Below are positions 33,508 to 44,085 of a DNA stretch of 64,000 nt, in pieces. The position numbers were made by a program, and so were the translations under genes. Position 1 is the first letter of the stretch; each line of letters begins with the position of its first letter. The notes below the pieces were generated by a model. It saw nothing but the letters and a program-made list of their open reading frames with translations. It made no database searches and had not been told where the DNA came from. The DNA is taken from positions 289,239-353,238 of the forward strand of contig NZ_QXHD01000003.1 of the NCBI RefSeq assembly GCF_011009555.1. The letters run 5' to 3'. This stretch comes from Adonisia turfae CCMR0081 (GTDB taxonomy: Bacteria > Cyanobacteriota > Cyanobacteriia > Phormidesmidales > Phormidesmidaceae).

Positions 33508-34491
33508 CTAAGGCATCAACGCCATATCCATGTGGGAATGGGGCATAGGCTCCGCTGGCATATGCAGAGAATCTTTAAAGTGAGCCAAATACTCAGTGTC
33601 GGTTTCAGCTGGTTTTTGGCTGGCGGCTGCAATGGCTGTTGAAAGGTCGATGGATCCACTAGCAATACGTTTCTGTACCCATTCGTCATACTCTTCAGGA
33701 GAATGAACGATCATTTGGGTGCGCATGCCGCCATGGTAAGAGCCACATAGTTCAGCACAGACAACCGGGTACGTACCCTCTCGTGTTGCCTTAAACACCA
33801 AAGTTGTTTTCTTCCCCGGAATCATGTCTTGCTTAATGCGAAACTCCGGCAGCCAGAACGCATGAATCACATCCTGAGCTTTGAGATTTAGCTTTACCAA
33901 TTTGCCAACGGGAACATGGACCTCACCATCCACAATGCCAGTGTCAGGGTACGTCATGACAAATGCAAACTGCAGGCCCAGTACATCAATATTGAGGGTA
34001 TCTTCAGCTAATTCACCGGGAGCAGGCGGTTTACCCAAACCAGACGCTGCCACCATGGGATAGCTGGATGTATCTTCATTCGATGATGCGTAGGCAAGCT
34101 GGACTGCCTTAGAGGAATGATGCTCCATTAAATTGAGACCGCCCATCTCGGTATAAATTTCAAAGCTATATACCGAGAGACCTAACACAATAATGGCTGG
34201 GATCGCCGTCCAAAGAATCTCCAGGGGAATGTTGCCCTCAATGTGAGGACCGTCGGTTTCATCCCCTTTCTTACGACGAAATCGAATCAAGGAAATCACC
34301 AGGGCACCCTCAACAATGAGAAACAGCCCGGTACCAATGGTCATCATTAAGTTAAATAACTGATCGACCTCACTGGCTTCGGTGGATGCGGCTACAGGCA
34401 TCAAACCGTGGTTTTGACCGTACCAAAGACTGATCAGCGTAACGGCAACGCCGATCAGCATGGTGACAATAGAAGTAGGAATACCGTTCAC
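33508..34491 (-). CDS. ctaC: Cytochrome c oxidase subunit II (CuA protein)
   Basis: 327 residues from a GTG at 34491 with an AGGAG site 13 bases upstream. Two N-terminal membrane helices (about 8-27 and 48-71) precede a cupredoxin domain whose CuA ligands are visible in CAELCGSYHGGM (Cys-x3-Cys-x3-His-x2-Met). There is a longer than usual insertion with SSNEDTSSYPMVAASGLGKP between helix 2 and the core. It is the electron entry subunit and first gene of ctaC-ctaD-ctaE, divergent from ctaA. Confidence 0.95.
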   Translation of the reverse strand: MNGIPTSIVTMLIGVAVTLISLWYGQNHGLMPVAASTEASEVDQLFNLMMTIGTGLFLIVEGALVISLIRFRRKKGDETDGPHIEGNIPLEILWTAIPAIIVLGLSVYSFEIYTEMGGLNLMEHHSSKAVQLAYASSNEDTSSYPMVAASGLGKPPAPGELAEDTLNIDVLGLQFAFVMTYPDTGIVDGEVHVPVGKLVKLNLKAQDVIHAFWLPEFRIKQDMIPGKKTTLVFKATREGTYPVVCAELCGSYHGGMRTQMIVHSPEEYDEWVQKRIASGSIDLSTAIAAASQKPAETDTEYLAHFKDSLHMPAEPMPHSHMDMALMP

Positions 34492-35099
34492 GATTTGAAC
34501 ACTCTCCTGTGGGGTGGTCCGTTGTATAAAAATAGAATGGGTTAACGATGGAGTGGAGAAAACAGATTAAGGACGCTTATTTTTCTTTGGACACAAGAAA
34601 ATCTACTTGTTCTAAAGTGCAGCTACCTAAGATAGGGTATTCTCGACAAATTGTCGGCCTCAGGTAGTAAGCTGTATCAATTCATTAACCTGTAACTGAA
34701 CGTAACGTTCATGGGGTTATTGGGGTGAATCGTAGAGCAATATCAATAGAATTCAAAAGACGGATAGAAAGGATTTTCTAAAACTCCCCTCAAGGTAACG
34801 CTATCTCTTCGTAAATGACAGTCTTTGTAAAGTTGATTTTAGCTATTTAAGGATTTTCTTCAGATTCTTTTTGTCTTTGTGTATGTCAATGTGGCTAAAA
34901 GCCCTGAATAACAAGTGTTTCTGGAGTTTTTGCCTGATGGAGAAGACGTTATCATTTTAAGGAAATTTTATAAATCACACCAAACGAGAAGAAATGCTAA
35001 ATGTATTTCATCGAAGGTAAAAAAATTTTCTACTCTGTAGAGAAGTGTTTCTGTTAATCGGTTTCAACTTCTCAATTTCTTAAGAGAGTTTTTAGATTC
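34492..35099. promoter_or_regulatory. 608-base divergent control region between ctaC and ctaA
   Basis: No gene is visible. The DNA is AT-rich and must hold promoters for both oxidase subunits (minus) and heme A synthesis (plus). Two small palindromes stand out: CGACAA-A-TTGTCG at 34644-34656 and TGAACGT-A-ACGTTCA at 34697-34711, either of which could be an operator. No match to a known regulator site is claimed. Confidence 0.5.
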
Positions 35100-36035
35100 A
35101 TGGCTCATTCCTCGTTATCCGCTCTCCATGCAGACAGTGTCTCTGGGTTTGATCCAGTGCGTTATCTGCGCCGCTGGGTGTGGAAAATGGCTATAGCAAC
35201 TCTAATATTGATGGCCATTGGCAGTGCTACTCGTGTGATGAATGCAGGGTTAGCCTGCCCAGACTGGCCACTGTGCTATGGGCAAATTGTGCCTAGCCAA
35301 CAGATGAATTTACAAGTATTTCTAGAATGGTTTCATCGCCTGGATGCTTCGCTGATTGGCCTGATGGCCATTGGTTTAGTAGTACTCGCTATGCGGTGGC
35401 GTGAATCCTTGCCAAATTGGGTACCTTGGGCAGCTTGTTTTGTTCTTTTTCTAGTTATTTTCCAAGGTGTTTTAGGTGGTCTTACGGTGACACAGTTGTT
35501 GCGGTTTGATATTGTTACCGCCCATTTAGGGACTGCACTTTTGGTGTTTTGCACTCTGTTGGCCATGGGAATGGCACTTTTGCCCTATCAGGCTAAGGGA
35601 ACTGCTGGTAAATTATCCTGGCTGAGCGGCCTAGCGGTGGTATTCGTTTATGCTCAAAGCTTGTTAGGTGGTTTGGTTGGTTCCCGCTGGGCGGCCCATC
35701 AATGTTTTGGGTTGGCGGAGTTATGTAATGTTGTCAACGCCCACCTGATTGGCATAATTCCTGCTAGCCTGGCAGTAATTTTATTGGCTGTTTTTGTCTG
35801 GCGCACGCCTGCTTTGGATAATGTGTTGAGATCGCAAGCTCAACTTGCTTTTGGGCTCCTGATTCTCCAGCTCATTCTCGGCCTTGCCACCTTCCGACTT
35901 CATCTGCAGGTTGAGACCCTAACGGTCTGTCATCAAGCCGTAGGTGCTGGTTTATTAGGCACCTTAGTTTGTTTTACTGTCCTCTCCATAAGGGATAGAT
36001 TCTTTGAAAGCGGCCCCTTGTTAATTAAGTCTTAG
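35100..36035 (+). CDS. ctaA: Heme A synthase
   Basis: 311 residues, eight helices. Recognised features are GLACPDWPLCYGQIVP (about 50-65), the heme-ligating EWFHR (about 79-83), FQGVLGGLTV with a later TAHLG, and the second-half cysteine pair and histidines (HQCFGLAELC, NAHLIG, CHQAVGAG). It converts heme O to heme A. The paired cysteines (ACPDWPLC and CFGLAELC) are typical of the cysteine-containing class. ctaB follows, making the farnesylated substrate. Confidence 0.93.
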   Translation: MAHSSLSALHADSVSGFDPVRYLRRWVWKMAIATLILMAIGSATRVMNAGLACPDWPLCYGQIVPSQQMNLQVFLEWFHRLDASLIGLMAIGLVVLAMRWRESLPNWVPWAACFVLFLVIFQGVLGGLTVTQLLRFDIVTAHLGTALLVFCTLLAMGMALLPYQAKGTAGKLSWLSGLAVVFVYAQSLLGGLVGSRWAAHQCFGLAELCNVVNAHLIGIIPASLAVILLAVFVWRTPALDNVLRSQAQLAFGLLILQLILGLATFRLHLQVETLTVCHQAVGAGLLGTLVCFTVLSIRDRFFESGPLLIKS

Positions 36036-36290
36036 TTTTTTTTGAGCTTTGCTCTTCTCAGCTGACTGAGTATTTTGAGTGGTACGCGGTCAGATTTTTT
36101 ACGCGACGCTTTTGGTGTCAACACTGATCGTCAACAAATAGATCGTCAACAAATAACTCAAAACTAAGATATTGATGCTGTTGCTGATTTAGGGGATGCA
36201 TCGATCTTGCAGACTTGTCCTCAGCCAGTATTTTCCAGATTAACGTCTCCTTTCTCCTACGGACTCCTTCATACTCTTTTTTGATCCCTT

Positions 36291-37256
36291 ATGCAGCCCT
36301 CCAATATTGCTTCTCAGGTTCACCACGAGAACATTAATCAAGTCTTTCGCAGTTATTATCAGCTCACAAAACCTCGCATCATTCCTCTACTGTTGATTGA
36401 AACAGCGGCTAGTATGTGGGTGGCCGCGCAGGGGCATCCAAACTTACTGCTGGTGTTAGTCACACTGATCGGCGGTTGGCTGGCAGCAGCATCTGCTCAG
36501 GTCATCAACTGTGTATATGATCGCGACATTGATTACGATATGGAACGTACTCGCGATCGCCCAATTCCTTCCGGGCGGATTCAAGTACGGGATGCACTGA
36601 TTTTTGCAGGGCTACTCGCGCTGTCATCTTTTACCCTATTGGCTGGATTTGCCAATCTGCTGGCGGCCTGTTTGGCGATGGCCGGTATTGTTGTTTACAT
36701 CGGTGTGTATACCCACTGGTTAAAGCGGTCTTCACCCCAAAATATTGTTATTGGTGGTGCTGCCGGGGCGATTCCTCCCATGGTTGGCTGGGCTGCGGTT
36801 ACTGGCCATATAGGCTGGGCCGCCTGGATCTTCTTTGCCATCGTGTTTGTATGGACACCCCCTCACTTTTGGGCACTGGCCATACTGATTAAAGATGACT
36901 ATGCCAAGGTGAATGTGCCCATGTTGCCAGTGATTGTAGGTAATGAAGAGACTGCTAAGCAAATTTGGCTCTACACCATTCTTTTGGTGCCCGTGACGTT
37001 ACTCATGGTGTGTCCGACGGAAGCTTGCGGTTGGCTATATGGTCTGCTGGCACTATTGCTGGGTGGGTTATTTCTACAAAAAGCCTATGATTTAAAGCAG
37101 TGCCCTTGCGATCGCGACTTGGCTCGAGGTGTCTTCAAATATTCCATCTTCTACATGATGCTATTGTCAGCAGCTATGGTGGTGGATAGCCTGCCTGTAA
37201 CACGGTACACGGTGCAAGCCCTGGTCGGTTTTTTGGGTGGCACTTTCATTAGCTGA
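36291..37256 (+). CDS. ctaB: Protoheme IX farnesyltransferase (heme O synthase)
   Basis: 321 residues, about nine helices of the UbiA prenyltransferase family. The N-terminal KPRIIPLLL, the Asp-rich site NCVYDRDIDYDMERTRDRP (about 77-95) and VWTPPHFWALA (about 185) are diagnostic. It attaches farnesyl to heme B, giving heme O for CtaA. It lies 255 bases after ctaA on the same strand; the gap shows no gene. Confidence 0.95.
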   Translation: MQPSNIASQVHHENINQVFRSYYQLTKPRIIPLLLIETAASMWVAAQGHPNLLLVLVTLIGGWLAAASAQVINCVYDRDIDYDMERTRDRPIPSGRIQVRDALIFAGLLALSSFTLLAGFANLLAACLAMAGIVVYIGVYTHWLKRSSPQNIVIGGAAGAIPPMVGWAAVTGHIGWAAWIFFAIVFVWTPPHFWALAILIKDDYAKVNVPMLPVIVGNEETAKQIWLYTILLVPVTLLMVCPTEACGWLYGLLALLLGGLFLQKAYDLKQCPCDRDLARGVFKYSIFYMMLLSAAMVVDSLPVTRYTVQALVGFLGGTFIS

Positions 37257-37415
37257 TCGGCATTGCTGATCCTCGGGATGACTGTGATCCTCTACAGGAC
37301 ACTCGGCCTCACCTGGCCAAGATTTCCCAACTCAAGCTGATACCCTAGGCTACGAATCACAATTACAATGTAGTGTGATTCGTCAGCCCCAAAGGGCACC
37401 TACGTGAGGTTTAGG

Positions 37416-38447
37416 ATGTCGCAGCCGCCTGCAGTTGTCATTGAAAGCCTTCAAAAACGCTATGGCGATGTCTTAGCGTTGAAGGATGTATCGCTACAGA
37501 TTGAACCTGGAGAAATCTTTGGTTTACTTGGCCCCAATGGTGCCGGTAAAACAACGACGATTCGCTGTCTGTGTACCCTGGCATTGCCCGATGCTGGCAA
37601 TCTGGAAGTGATGGGGATATCAGTTATCCAGGATCCACGGCGGGTGCGACAGCGACTGGGCTATATCGCTCAAGAAGTTGCTCTAGATAAGGTCCTGACC
37701 GGTCGAGAGCTGCTGGAGTTGCAGGCGGCAATTTATCATCTGCCCACTAAACTGGCCAAATCCCGCATTGACCAGATGGTTGAGTTGCTGGAGTTAACCG
37801 ACTGGGCTGATCAGAAAACGGGCACCTATTCCGGTGGGTTAAAAAAGCGTCTGGACTTAGCTGCTGGTTTGCTGCATCAGCCGGATGTATTAGTTTTAGA
37901 TGAACCGACAGTGGGTCTAGATATCGAAAGCCGCTCAGCGGTATGGCGATTTTTGCGCCAGCTACAGGCAGCGGGTACAACGATTTTAATTACTAGCCAT
38001 TATTTAGAAGAGGTTGACGCCCTGGCAAATCGAGTCGCCATTATCGATCAGGGTCAGGTGATCAGCTCCGGTACCCCTGCCGAGCTTAAGTCTAAAGTCG
38101 GTGGTGAGCGCATTACTCTACGCATCCGGGAGTTTACTCCTTTGAATGAGGCAGAACAGGCCAGTCAGATGCTTCAGGAATTGCCTGTGGTGCAAGAGGT
38201 GATCGTCAATAGCGCCCAAGGGAATTCCCTAAATCTGGTGGTAGAGTCTGAGGCCGATGCTCTAATGACAGTGCAAAAAGCCCTCAAAGAGGCAGGTTTA
38301 CCCACCTTTGGCATTGCCCAGTCGCAGCCTAGCCTGGACGATGTGTACCTGGCGGCAACGGGGCGCACCATTATGGATGCGCAAATGGCCGCTGCTAGTA
38401 AGCGGGATATGAAAAAGGAAATGAAACAGCAAAATATGAAACGTTAG
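37416..38447 (+). CDS. ABC exporter ATP-binding protein (DrrA-like)
   Basis: 343 residues from ATG 37416 with GAGG six bases upstream; an upstream GTG is less likely. Walker A GPNGAGKTT, signature YSGGLKKR (SGG), Walker B VLVLDEPTVGLD and the H-loop TSHYLEE are present, with a long C-terminal regulatory domain ending in a Lys/Met-rich tail. The partner permease follows 161 bases later. This ABC-2 pair directly after ctaAB is a recurring arrangement in cyanobacteria, so a link to oxidase or heme maturation is possible but not shown. Confidence 0.9.
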   Translation: MSQPPAVVIESLQKRYGDVLALKDVSLQIEPGEIFGLLGPNGAGKTTTIRCLCTLALPDAGNLEVMGISVIQDPRRVRQRLGYIAQEVALDKVLTGRELLELQAAIYHLPTKLAKSRIDQMVELLELTDWADQKTGTYSGGLKKRLDLAAGLLHQPDVLVLDEPTVGLDIESRSAVWRFLRQLQAAGTTILITSHYLEEVDALANRVAIIDQGQVISSGTPAELKSKVGGERITLRIREFTPLNEAEQASQMLQELPVVQEVIVNSAQGNSLNLVVESEADALMTVQKALKEAGLPTFGIAQSQPSLDDVYLAATGRTIMDAQMAAASKRDMKKEMKQQNMKR

Positions 38448-38608
38448 CGGGTAGTTTTGAGTTTTTAATTTTGAGTTGGATCTATCCCATGTAGGTATAG
38501 TCCAAGTAAAAGGATACTCACGCTTAGGCTCAAAATTCGCTACTCTGACCTCATACATCCAGACAGATAACTCAAACCTCAAAATTTAGAACTTATAGCT
38601 ATAGATAG

Positions 38609-39484
38609 ATGAGCAGTTCCAGTATTCAAAACAGTCAGCTACAGCAGTGGAAAGATGATGCGATCGCAGCCCCTGGCCTCAGCGAATTTATCCAAGAAAC
38701 CTTAGCTCTAACCAAGCGCCTATTTATTCAGCTACAGCGCCGACCCTCTACACTGGCGGCTGGCATTATCCAGCCTTTGATGTGGCTGATTCTGTTTGGT
38801 GCGTTGTTCCAAAACGTGCCCCAGGGATTGTTTGGCGATAGTGTTAACTACGGACAGTTCATTGGAGCTGGCATCATCGTATTTACGGCTTTTGGTGGGG
38901 CACTAAATGCTGGATTGCCAGTGATGTTCGACCGAGAGTTTGGCTTTTTGAACCGGTTGCTAGTGGCTCCACTGGTGTCTCGATTTTCCATCGTGATTGC
39001 CTCAGCGCTGTTTATCGCCGCCATGAGCATGGTGCAAACCGCTGCCATTGTTGGCCTCAGTACATTTCTCGGTGCGGGGTTGCCCAGTGTTGCTGGTTTA
39101 GGGCTGATGGTGGCCATTATTTTAATGCTGGTGCTGGGCGTAACCGCCTTTAGTCTAGGGCTGGCATTTGCGTTACCGGGGCACATTGAGCTGATCGCCG
39201 TTATCTTTGTGACTAATTTGCCGCTGCTGTTTGCAAGTACAGCATTAGTGCCCCTATCATTTATGCCCCGCTGGCTCAGCATCATCGCCAGCCTAAACCC
39301 CCTCAGCTATGCCATTGAGCCCATTCGTTACCTTTATCTCCACAATAACTGGAGCTTTAGCAACATCGTCATGCAGGCTCCCTGGGGTGATATTTCCATG
39401 GGTACGTCCATTTTGCTGCTGGCCGTTTTTTGTAGTGGTGCCCTAGCGTTGGCGTATCCATTGATTAATCGCCGTATTGCCTAA
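38609..39484 (+). CDS. ABC-2 type exporter permease
   Basis: 291 residues with six helices and the ABC-2 permease pattern: an N-terminal amphipathic stretch, QPLMWLILFGALF (about 55), then FDREFGFLNRLLVAPL (about 109) and a C-terminal PLSFMPRWLSIIASLNPLSYAIEPIRY segment of which the NPLSY core is characteristic. It should pair with the upstream DrrA-like ATPase to form an exporter. Substrate unknown. The TRIC-like gene begins 14 bases after its stop. Confidence 0.88.
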   Translation: MSSSSIQNSQLQQWKDDAIAAPGLSEFIQETLALTKRLFIQLQRRPSTLAAGIIQPLMWLILFGALFQNVPQGLFGDSVNYGQFIGAGIIVFTAFGGALNAGLPVMFDREFGFLNRLLVAPLVSRFSIVIASALFIAAMSMVQTAAIVGLSTFLGAGLPSVAGLGLMVAIILMLVLGVTAFSLGLAFALPGHIELIAVIFVTNLPLLFASTALVPLSFMPRWLSIIASLNPLSYAIEPIRYLYLHNNWSFSNIVMQAPWGDISMGTSILLLAVFCSGALALAYPLINRRIA

Positions 39485-39498
39485 GCTTGGTATAGACA

Positions 39499-40125
39499 GT
39501 GATTCTGCATATTCTAGATTTAGTGGGTGTTGCTGTCTTCGCCATCAGTGGAGCCTTAGCAGCGGGACGCAAGCACCTGGATTTGCTAGGTGTGGTCGTG
39601 ATTGCAGTGGTCACAGCCATTGGTGGCGGGACTGTACGGGATATTTTACTAGATCGGCATCCGGTCTTTTGGATCGAAAGGCCAGTGTATCTATCTGTAA
39701 TTTTAGGATCAGCGTTGCTGACGGTGGTCTATACCAAATTTTTTAGTCCTCCCCATAAATCCTTGCTAGTCGCCGATGCCTTTGGACTTGCCTTATTTTC
39801 CATTAGCGGTGCCCAAATTGCCGAACAGGGCAACCTGGCAGCCTTACTCGTGATCGTCATGGGCACAATTACCGGTGCTGCTGGTGGCGTTCTGCGGGAT
39901 GTACTGTTGGTGAATATTCCAGTGATTTTGAGGCGAGGTCGAATTTACGCAACCGCTGCCATCGTCGGCATTATGGTTTATCTGGCGTTACAAAGGTTGG
40001 GTATGGTGCAGACCTGGGCCGCTCTGGTGGGGATGACAATAGTCGCTGGATTGAGGTTGGCTGCCATTATTTGGGGGTTGATGCTACCAATTTTTAGCCT
40101 TTCGGATCCCCCACTAGAGCATTAG
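39499..40125 (+). CDS. TRIC / UPF0126 family cation channel-like protein
   Basis: 208 residues from a GTG at 39499. It has two repeats of three helices with the paired signature [19 protein letters not shown] ... [10 protein letters not shown] and, later, GAQIAEQ ... [12 protein letters not shown], plus a seventh helix. Bacterial UPF0126 proteins are homologues of trimeric intracellular cation channels. It is close behind the ABC permease and may be co-transcribed with it. No channel specificity is inferred. Confidence 0.88.
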   Translation: MILHILDLVGVAVFAISGALAAGRKHLDLLGVVVIAVVTAIGGGTVRDILLDRHPVFWIERPVYLSVILGSALLTVVYTKFFSPPHKSLLVADAFGLALFSISGAQIAEQGNLAALLVIVMGTITGAAGGVLRDVLLVNIPVILRRGRIYATAAIVGIMVYLALQRLGMVQTWAALVGMTIVAGLRLAAIIWGLMLPIFSLSDPPLEH

Positions 40126-40231
40126 CCCAGTTAGCCAATTAAAAAAATTGCCTACAGGTATATCAACCCTAAATAGTCTTGCTAAACTATGGGCATAATG
40201 CATAGCAAATAAACTCACAGTAACCTTTCCT

Positions 40232-40570
40232 ATGGCAAGCATCCTTAAAAATGTATTCGCTTCTGTAATAGGTCTAGGTTTGATCCTAGGTTTTGCAACC
40301 GTTCCAGCACTAGCTCAATCCAATGGTGGGTTTGAGGATTTAAGCGGTGATTCTGATAATAATGAAGTGTTCGGTGGTAGCGGTGTTAGTTTGACTGACC
40401 TGCTAAGCAATGCTCGTCGCGCCGATGGTCTAAGTCAGGGTGAGTTTAGCCAAAAAACCGATCGCGATATTGACGAAGCCGCTGCTGATTTTCGTCAGCG
40501 TCAGCAGGAAGCCATTGGCACCCAGCAAGGTGGTGTGGTAGGCACACCTGAGTTGGAAGAGCAGCTTTAG
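40232..40570 (+). CDS. Small secreted protein of unknown function
   Basis: 112 residues with a clear signal peptide (about 1-29, VPALAQ-S). The mature 83 residues are acidic and Ser/Gly/Gln-rich (SGDSDNNEVFGGSG, then RQRQQEAIGTQQGGV). I recognise no domain. It is followed by a strong intrinsic terminator, so it ends the ctaA-ctaB-ABC-TRIC strand run. Confidence 0.7.
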   Translation: MASILKNVFASVIGLGLILGFATVPALAQSNGGFEDLSGDSDNNEVFGGSGVSLTDLLSNARRADGLSQGEFSQKTDRDIDEAAADFRQRQQEAIGTQQGGVVGTPELEEQL

Positions 40571-40646
40571 TCTTTAAAGGGAAATAGGGCATAAGCAGTA
40601 GGGAGCAGCCTACTGCCTAGGTGAAATCCTTAGATAAAGAAGCCTT

Positions 40647-40677
40647 CGGGGGTAGCATTGCTACCCCCGTTTGTTTT
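40647..40677 (+). terminator. Intrinsic terminator
   Basis: CGGGGGTAGC (40647-40656) and GCTACCCCCG (40660-40669) form a 10-base GC stem with an ATT loop, followed by TTTGTTTT (40670-40677). This is the best classical terminator in the window, between the small secreted protein and valS. Confidence 0.9.
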
Positions 40678-40845
40678 AAGAAAACGACTATTGCCAAGCT
40701 TGAAATTTCCCCCCATTGCCCACTCCCCATTCCCTATTTCCCAAAATTTCAAGCCGATACAGCACCAGTCCTGCGACACTTTCCGGTTATGGCCTAACAT
40801 TGGTTAGTTAGTCATTAATATCGCGCTCAAGGTACCCCTAAGGAA

Positions 40846-43800
40846 ATGACCGCCCCTAATTTATCGAGCCAGTACGATCCTTCCCAGACCGAATCCAAGT
40901 GGCAGTCCGCTTGGGAAGACAATGCTGTATTTAAGGCCGATCCAGACCATGGTGGCGATCCATTTTGTGTGGTGATTCCACCACCGAATGTCACTGGTAG
41001 CCTACACATGGGTCATGCCTTTGAGAATGCATTAATTGACACCCTGGTACGCTACCAGCGAATGAATGGGCGTAATACCCTGTGGTTGCCAGGAACCGAC
41101 CATGCCAGTATTGCGGTGCAGACCATTCTTGAAAAAGAACTGAAAGCTCAGGGCAAAAACCGTGAAGATGTAGGCCGTGAAAAGTTTTTAGAGCGGGCCT
41201 GGCAATGGAAAGAAGAGTCTGGCGGCACCATTGTTAACCAACTGCGCAAGTTAGGTGTATCGGTAGACTGGACCCGTGAGCGGTTCACTATGGATGAAGG
41301 CCTATCAAAGGCTGTATTACAAGCGTTTACTAAGCTCTACGAAGAAGGACTGATTTATCGCGGCAACTATATGGTTAACTGGTGCCCTGCCAGTCAGTCA
41401 GCGGTGTCCGATGTTGAGGTTGAAAACAAAGAAGTAGATGGTAATCTCTGGCATTTCCGCTATCCATTGACCGATGGGTCTGGCCATGTGGAAGTTGCTA
41501 CCACACGTCCCGAAACCATGCTGGGTGATACGGCAGTAGCGGTTAACCCGGAGGATGAGCGCTATCAAGAGATGGTGGGTAAGACGCTAACGTTACCGTT
41601 GGTAGGTCGTGAGATTCCAATTATTGCTGACAACTATGTGGACAAAGAATTTGGGACCGGCTGTGTCAAAGTGACACCGGCCCATGATCCCAATGACTTT
41701 GCCATGGGTGAGCGCCACAATCTGCCCATGATCACCATCATGCATAAAGATGGGTCGATGAATGAAAACGCAGGCCGCTTTGAAGGCCTTGATCGGTTTG
41801 AAGCGCGTCAGCAAGTTGTTGCGGCTTTGGATGACGTGGATGCGCTAGTGCGTATAGAAGACTATAAGCATAGCGTTCCCTATAGCGATCGCGGCAAGGT
41901 GCCGGTCGAACCGCTGCTATCTACCCAGTGGTTTGTCAAAATTCGTCCCCTGGCCGATAACGCTCTGAATGCGCTGGATAATCATCAGTCTCCCCGGTTT
42001 GTTCCTGAGCGTTGGACCAAGGTATACCGTGATTGGCTGGTAAATCTGCGCGATTGGTGTATCTCGCGGCAGCTATGGTGGGGGCACCAGATTCCTGCCT
42101 GGTATGCTGTGAGTCAAACCAATGGTGAAATTACCGACACCACACCATTTTTTGTCGCTGAGTCAGAAGCAGAAGCTCGCGCTAAAGCAATTGAACAGTT
42201 TGGCGAAGGCGTGCAGCTAAAGCAAGATCCCGATGTTCTTGATACCTGGTTCTCCTCCGGTCTGTGGCCTTTCTCAACCATGGGCTGGCCCGATGAAAAT
42301 GCCAAGGACTTCCAGGCTTACTACCCCACCACCACCCTGGTCACCGGGTTTGACATTATCTTCTTCTGGGTGGCCCGTATGACGATGATGGCGGGACACT
42401 TTACCGACACCATGCCCTTTGAAACGGTGTATATCCATGGTCTGGTGCGGGATGAAAAAAACCAGAAGATGTCCAAGTCCAAGGGCAACGGCATCGATCC
42501 GCTGGTGTTGATCAATAAGTACGGCACCGACGCTCTGCGATACACCCTGATTCGTGAGGTGGCTGGCGCGGGTCAAGATATTCGCCTGGACTATAATCGC
42601 AAGACTGATGAGTCATCTTCGGTGGAGGCGTCTCGAAACTTCACCAATAAACTGTGGAATGCCTCTCGGTTTGTGATGATGAATCTGGGGGGCAAAACTC
42701 CAGCGGATTTGGGTGAGCCTGAACCTACCAAGTTAGAATTATCAGATAAATGGATTCTCTCTAAGTTTAACCAGACCATTACAGATACCCGAGAGTATCT
42801 CGACAAATATGGCATGGGTGAAGCTGCCAAGGTGCTGTATGAGTTTACCTGGGGAGACTTTTGTGACTGGTACATTGAGTTGGTGAAACCCCGTCTTTAT
42901 GGAAAAGATGAGGATTCAAAGCTGGTGGCACAACAGACGCTAGCCTTTGTTCTTGACGGTATTCTCAAGCTGTTGCATCCGTTTACACCCCACATCACTG
43001 AAGAGGTTTGGCATACACTGACTCAGACGGGTGAGGATAGTTATCTGGCGGTGCAGCCCTACCCCACCGTGCGACCTGAGCTAGTGGATGCTGAGTTGGA
43101 GAAAGACTTTGACCTACTAATTGGTACTATTCGCACCATTCGTAACTTGCGGGCTGCTGCAGGTGTCAAACCTTCGGCCAAAATTGAAGCGATTCTTAAA
43201 ACCGATGATGCCAATGAAGTCCGTATTCTGAATGCAACTCAGGTGTATCTCAAGGATGCGGCCAAGGTTGAGACGCTAACAATTGGTAGCACCACGTTGA
43301 CAGCAAAGACCTTAGCGGTGGCAGAAACTGCTGGTGAAGCAACATCGCCAGATACCTCTAACGATTCCGAGAAATCTGAGTCTGGTGAACTACCAGAAAT
43401 TGACTGGGCGGATGGTATAGATGCAGTGCAAACTCTTCTAAAGCATCCCCTCGGCTATATGGGACAGGCATACAAAGCCGCTAAAAAGCCTGCATCTGTT
43501 CTACTGTTTCTGGGGTTAAGTGCTCTGGGGTTGAGATTGGCGGCAGCTGTGATTTCTGGCATCAATACAGTGCCATTCGTTGGTCGATTTTTCCAGATGA
43601 TTGGTGTGGGTTACACGGCTTGGTTTGGTGGTCGCTATCTGCTAAAAGCGGCCAACCGTCGACAGCTTTGGGATAACACAGTTGGTCTCTGGGATGAAGT
43701 GGTCGGTACCTTTAGCAAGGATGAGAGTGCGCCAGAATATGATGCAGAACTCACACAGAAGCTTGTAGGCATCAGAGACACTCGACAGATGTTTGCCGGT

Positions 43801-44043
43801 GTATTTGGTACTGTGCAGGTGCTGATTCCGCTGACGGGTCTGGTGGATGTGGATGCGCTGAAGCAAAAGATCGAGAAGTCTCTGGCTAAGGTGGAAGGGG
43901 AAATTAAGTCCATCAATGGTCGTTTGAGTAATCAGGGCTTTGTCGCTAAGGCTCCTGCCCATGTGGTTCAGGAAGCTCGGGACTCTCTGGTTGAAGCAGA
44001 GACCCAGGCAAAACTGCTGAGAGAGCGGTTGGCAATGCTGTAA
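40846..44043 (+). CDS. valS: Valyl-tRNA synthetase with inserted CAAD membrane domain
   Basis: 1065 residues. The class I core has HMGH (54-57) and KMSKS (541-545), and the ValRS tail resumes with [17 protein letters not shown] and a C-terminal coiled-coil arm (about 995-1065). Between the anticodon-binding domain and that tail there is an extra segment: a Ser/Glu-rich linker (about 825-850) followed by a CAAD domain (about 852-955) with two hydrophobic helices ([34 protein letters not shown]). CAAD is the cyanobacterial aminoacyl-tRNA-synthetase-appended domain, shown in Anabaena to anchor synthetases to thylakoid membranes. The insertion leaves the reading frame and core motifs intact. Confidence 0.97.
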   Translation: MTAPNLSSQYDPSQTESKWQSAWEDNAVFKADPDHGGDPFCVVIPPPNVTGSLHMGHAFENALIDTLVRYQRMNGRNTLWLPGTDHASIAVQTILEKELKAQGKNREDVGREKFLERAWQWKEESGGTIVNQLRKLGVSVDWTRERFTMDEGLSKAVLQAFTKLYEEGLIYRGNYMVNWCPASQSAVSDVEVENKEVDGNLWHFRYPLTDGSGHVEVATTRPETMLGDTAVAVNPEDERYQEMVGKTLTLPLVGREIPIIADNYVDKEFGTGCVKVTPAHDPNDFAMGERHNLPMITIMHKDGSMNENAGRFEGLDRFEARQQVVAALDDVDALVRIEDYKHSVPYSDRGKVPVEPLLSTQWFVKIRPLADNALNALDNHQSPRFVPERWTKVYRDWLVNLRDWCISRQLWWGHQIPAWYAVSQTNGEITDTTPFFVAESEAEARAKAIEQFGEGVQLKQDPDVLDTWFSSGLWPFSTMGWPDENAKDFQAYYPTTTLVTGFDIIFFWVARMTMMAGHFTDTMPFETVYIHGLVRDEKNQKMSKSKGNGIDPLVLINKYGTDALRYTLIREVAGAGQDIRLDYNRKTDESSSVEASRNFTNKLWNASRFVMMNLGGKTPADLGEPEPTKLELSDKWILSKFNQTITDTREYLDKYGMGEAAKVLYEFTWGDFCDWYIELVKPRLYGKDEDSKLVAQQTLAFVLDGILKLLHPFTPHITEEVWHTLTQTGEDSYLAVQPYPTVRPELVDAELEKDFDLLIGTIRTIRNLRAAAGVKPSAKIEAILKTDDANEVRILNATQVYLKDAAKVETLTIGSTTLTAKTLAVAETAGEATSPDTSNDSEKSESGELPEIDWADGIDAVQTLLKHPLGYMGQAYKAAKKPASVLLFLGLSALGLRLAAAVISGINTVPFVGRFFQMIGVGYTAWFGGRYLLKAANRRQLWDNTVGLWDEVVGTFSKDESAPEYDAELTQKLVGIRDTRQMFAGVFGTVQVLIPLTGLVDVDALKQKIEKSLAKVEGEIKSINGRLSNQGFVAKAPAHVVQEARDSLVEAETQAKLLRERLAML

Positions 44044-44085
44044 TTGTGTTGTTCCAGCTGTTGTTAATTACAGAGGCATAGGCGT

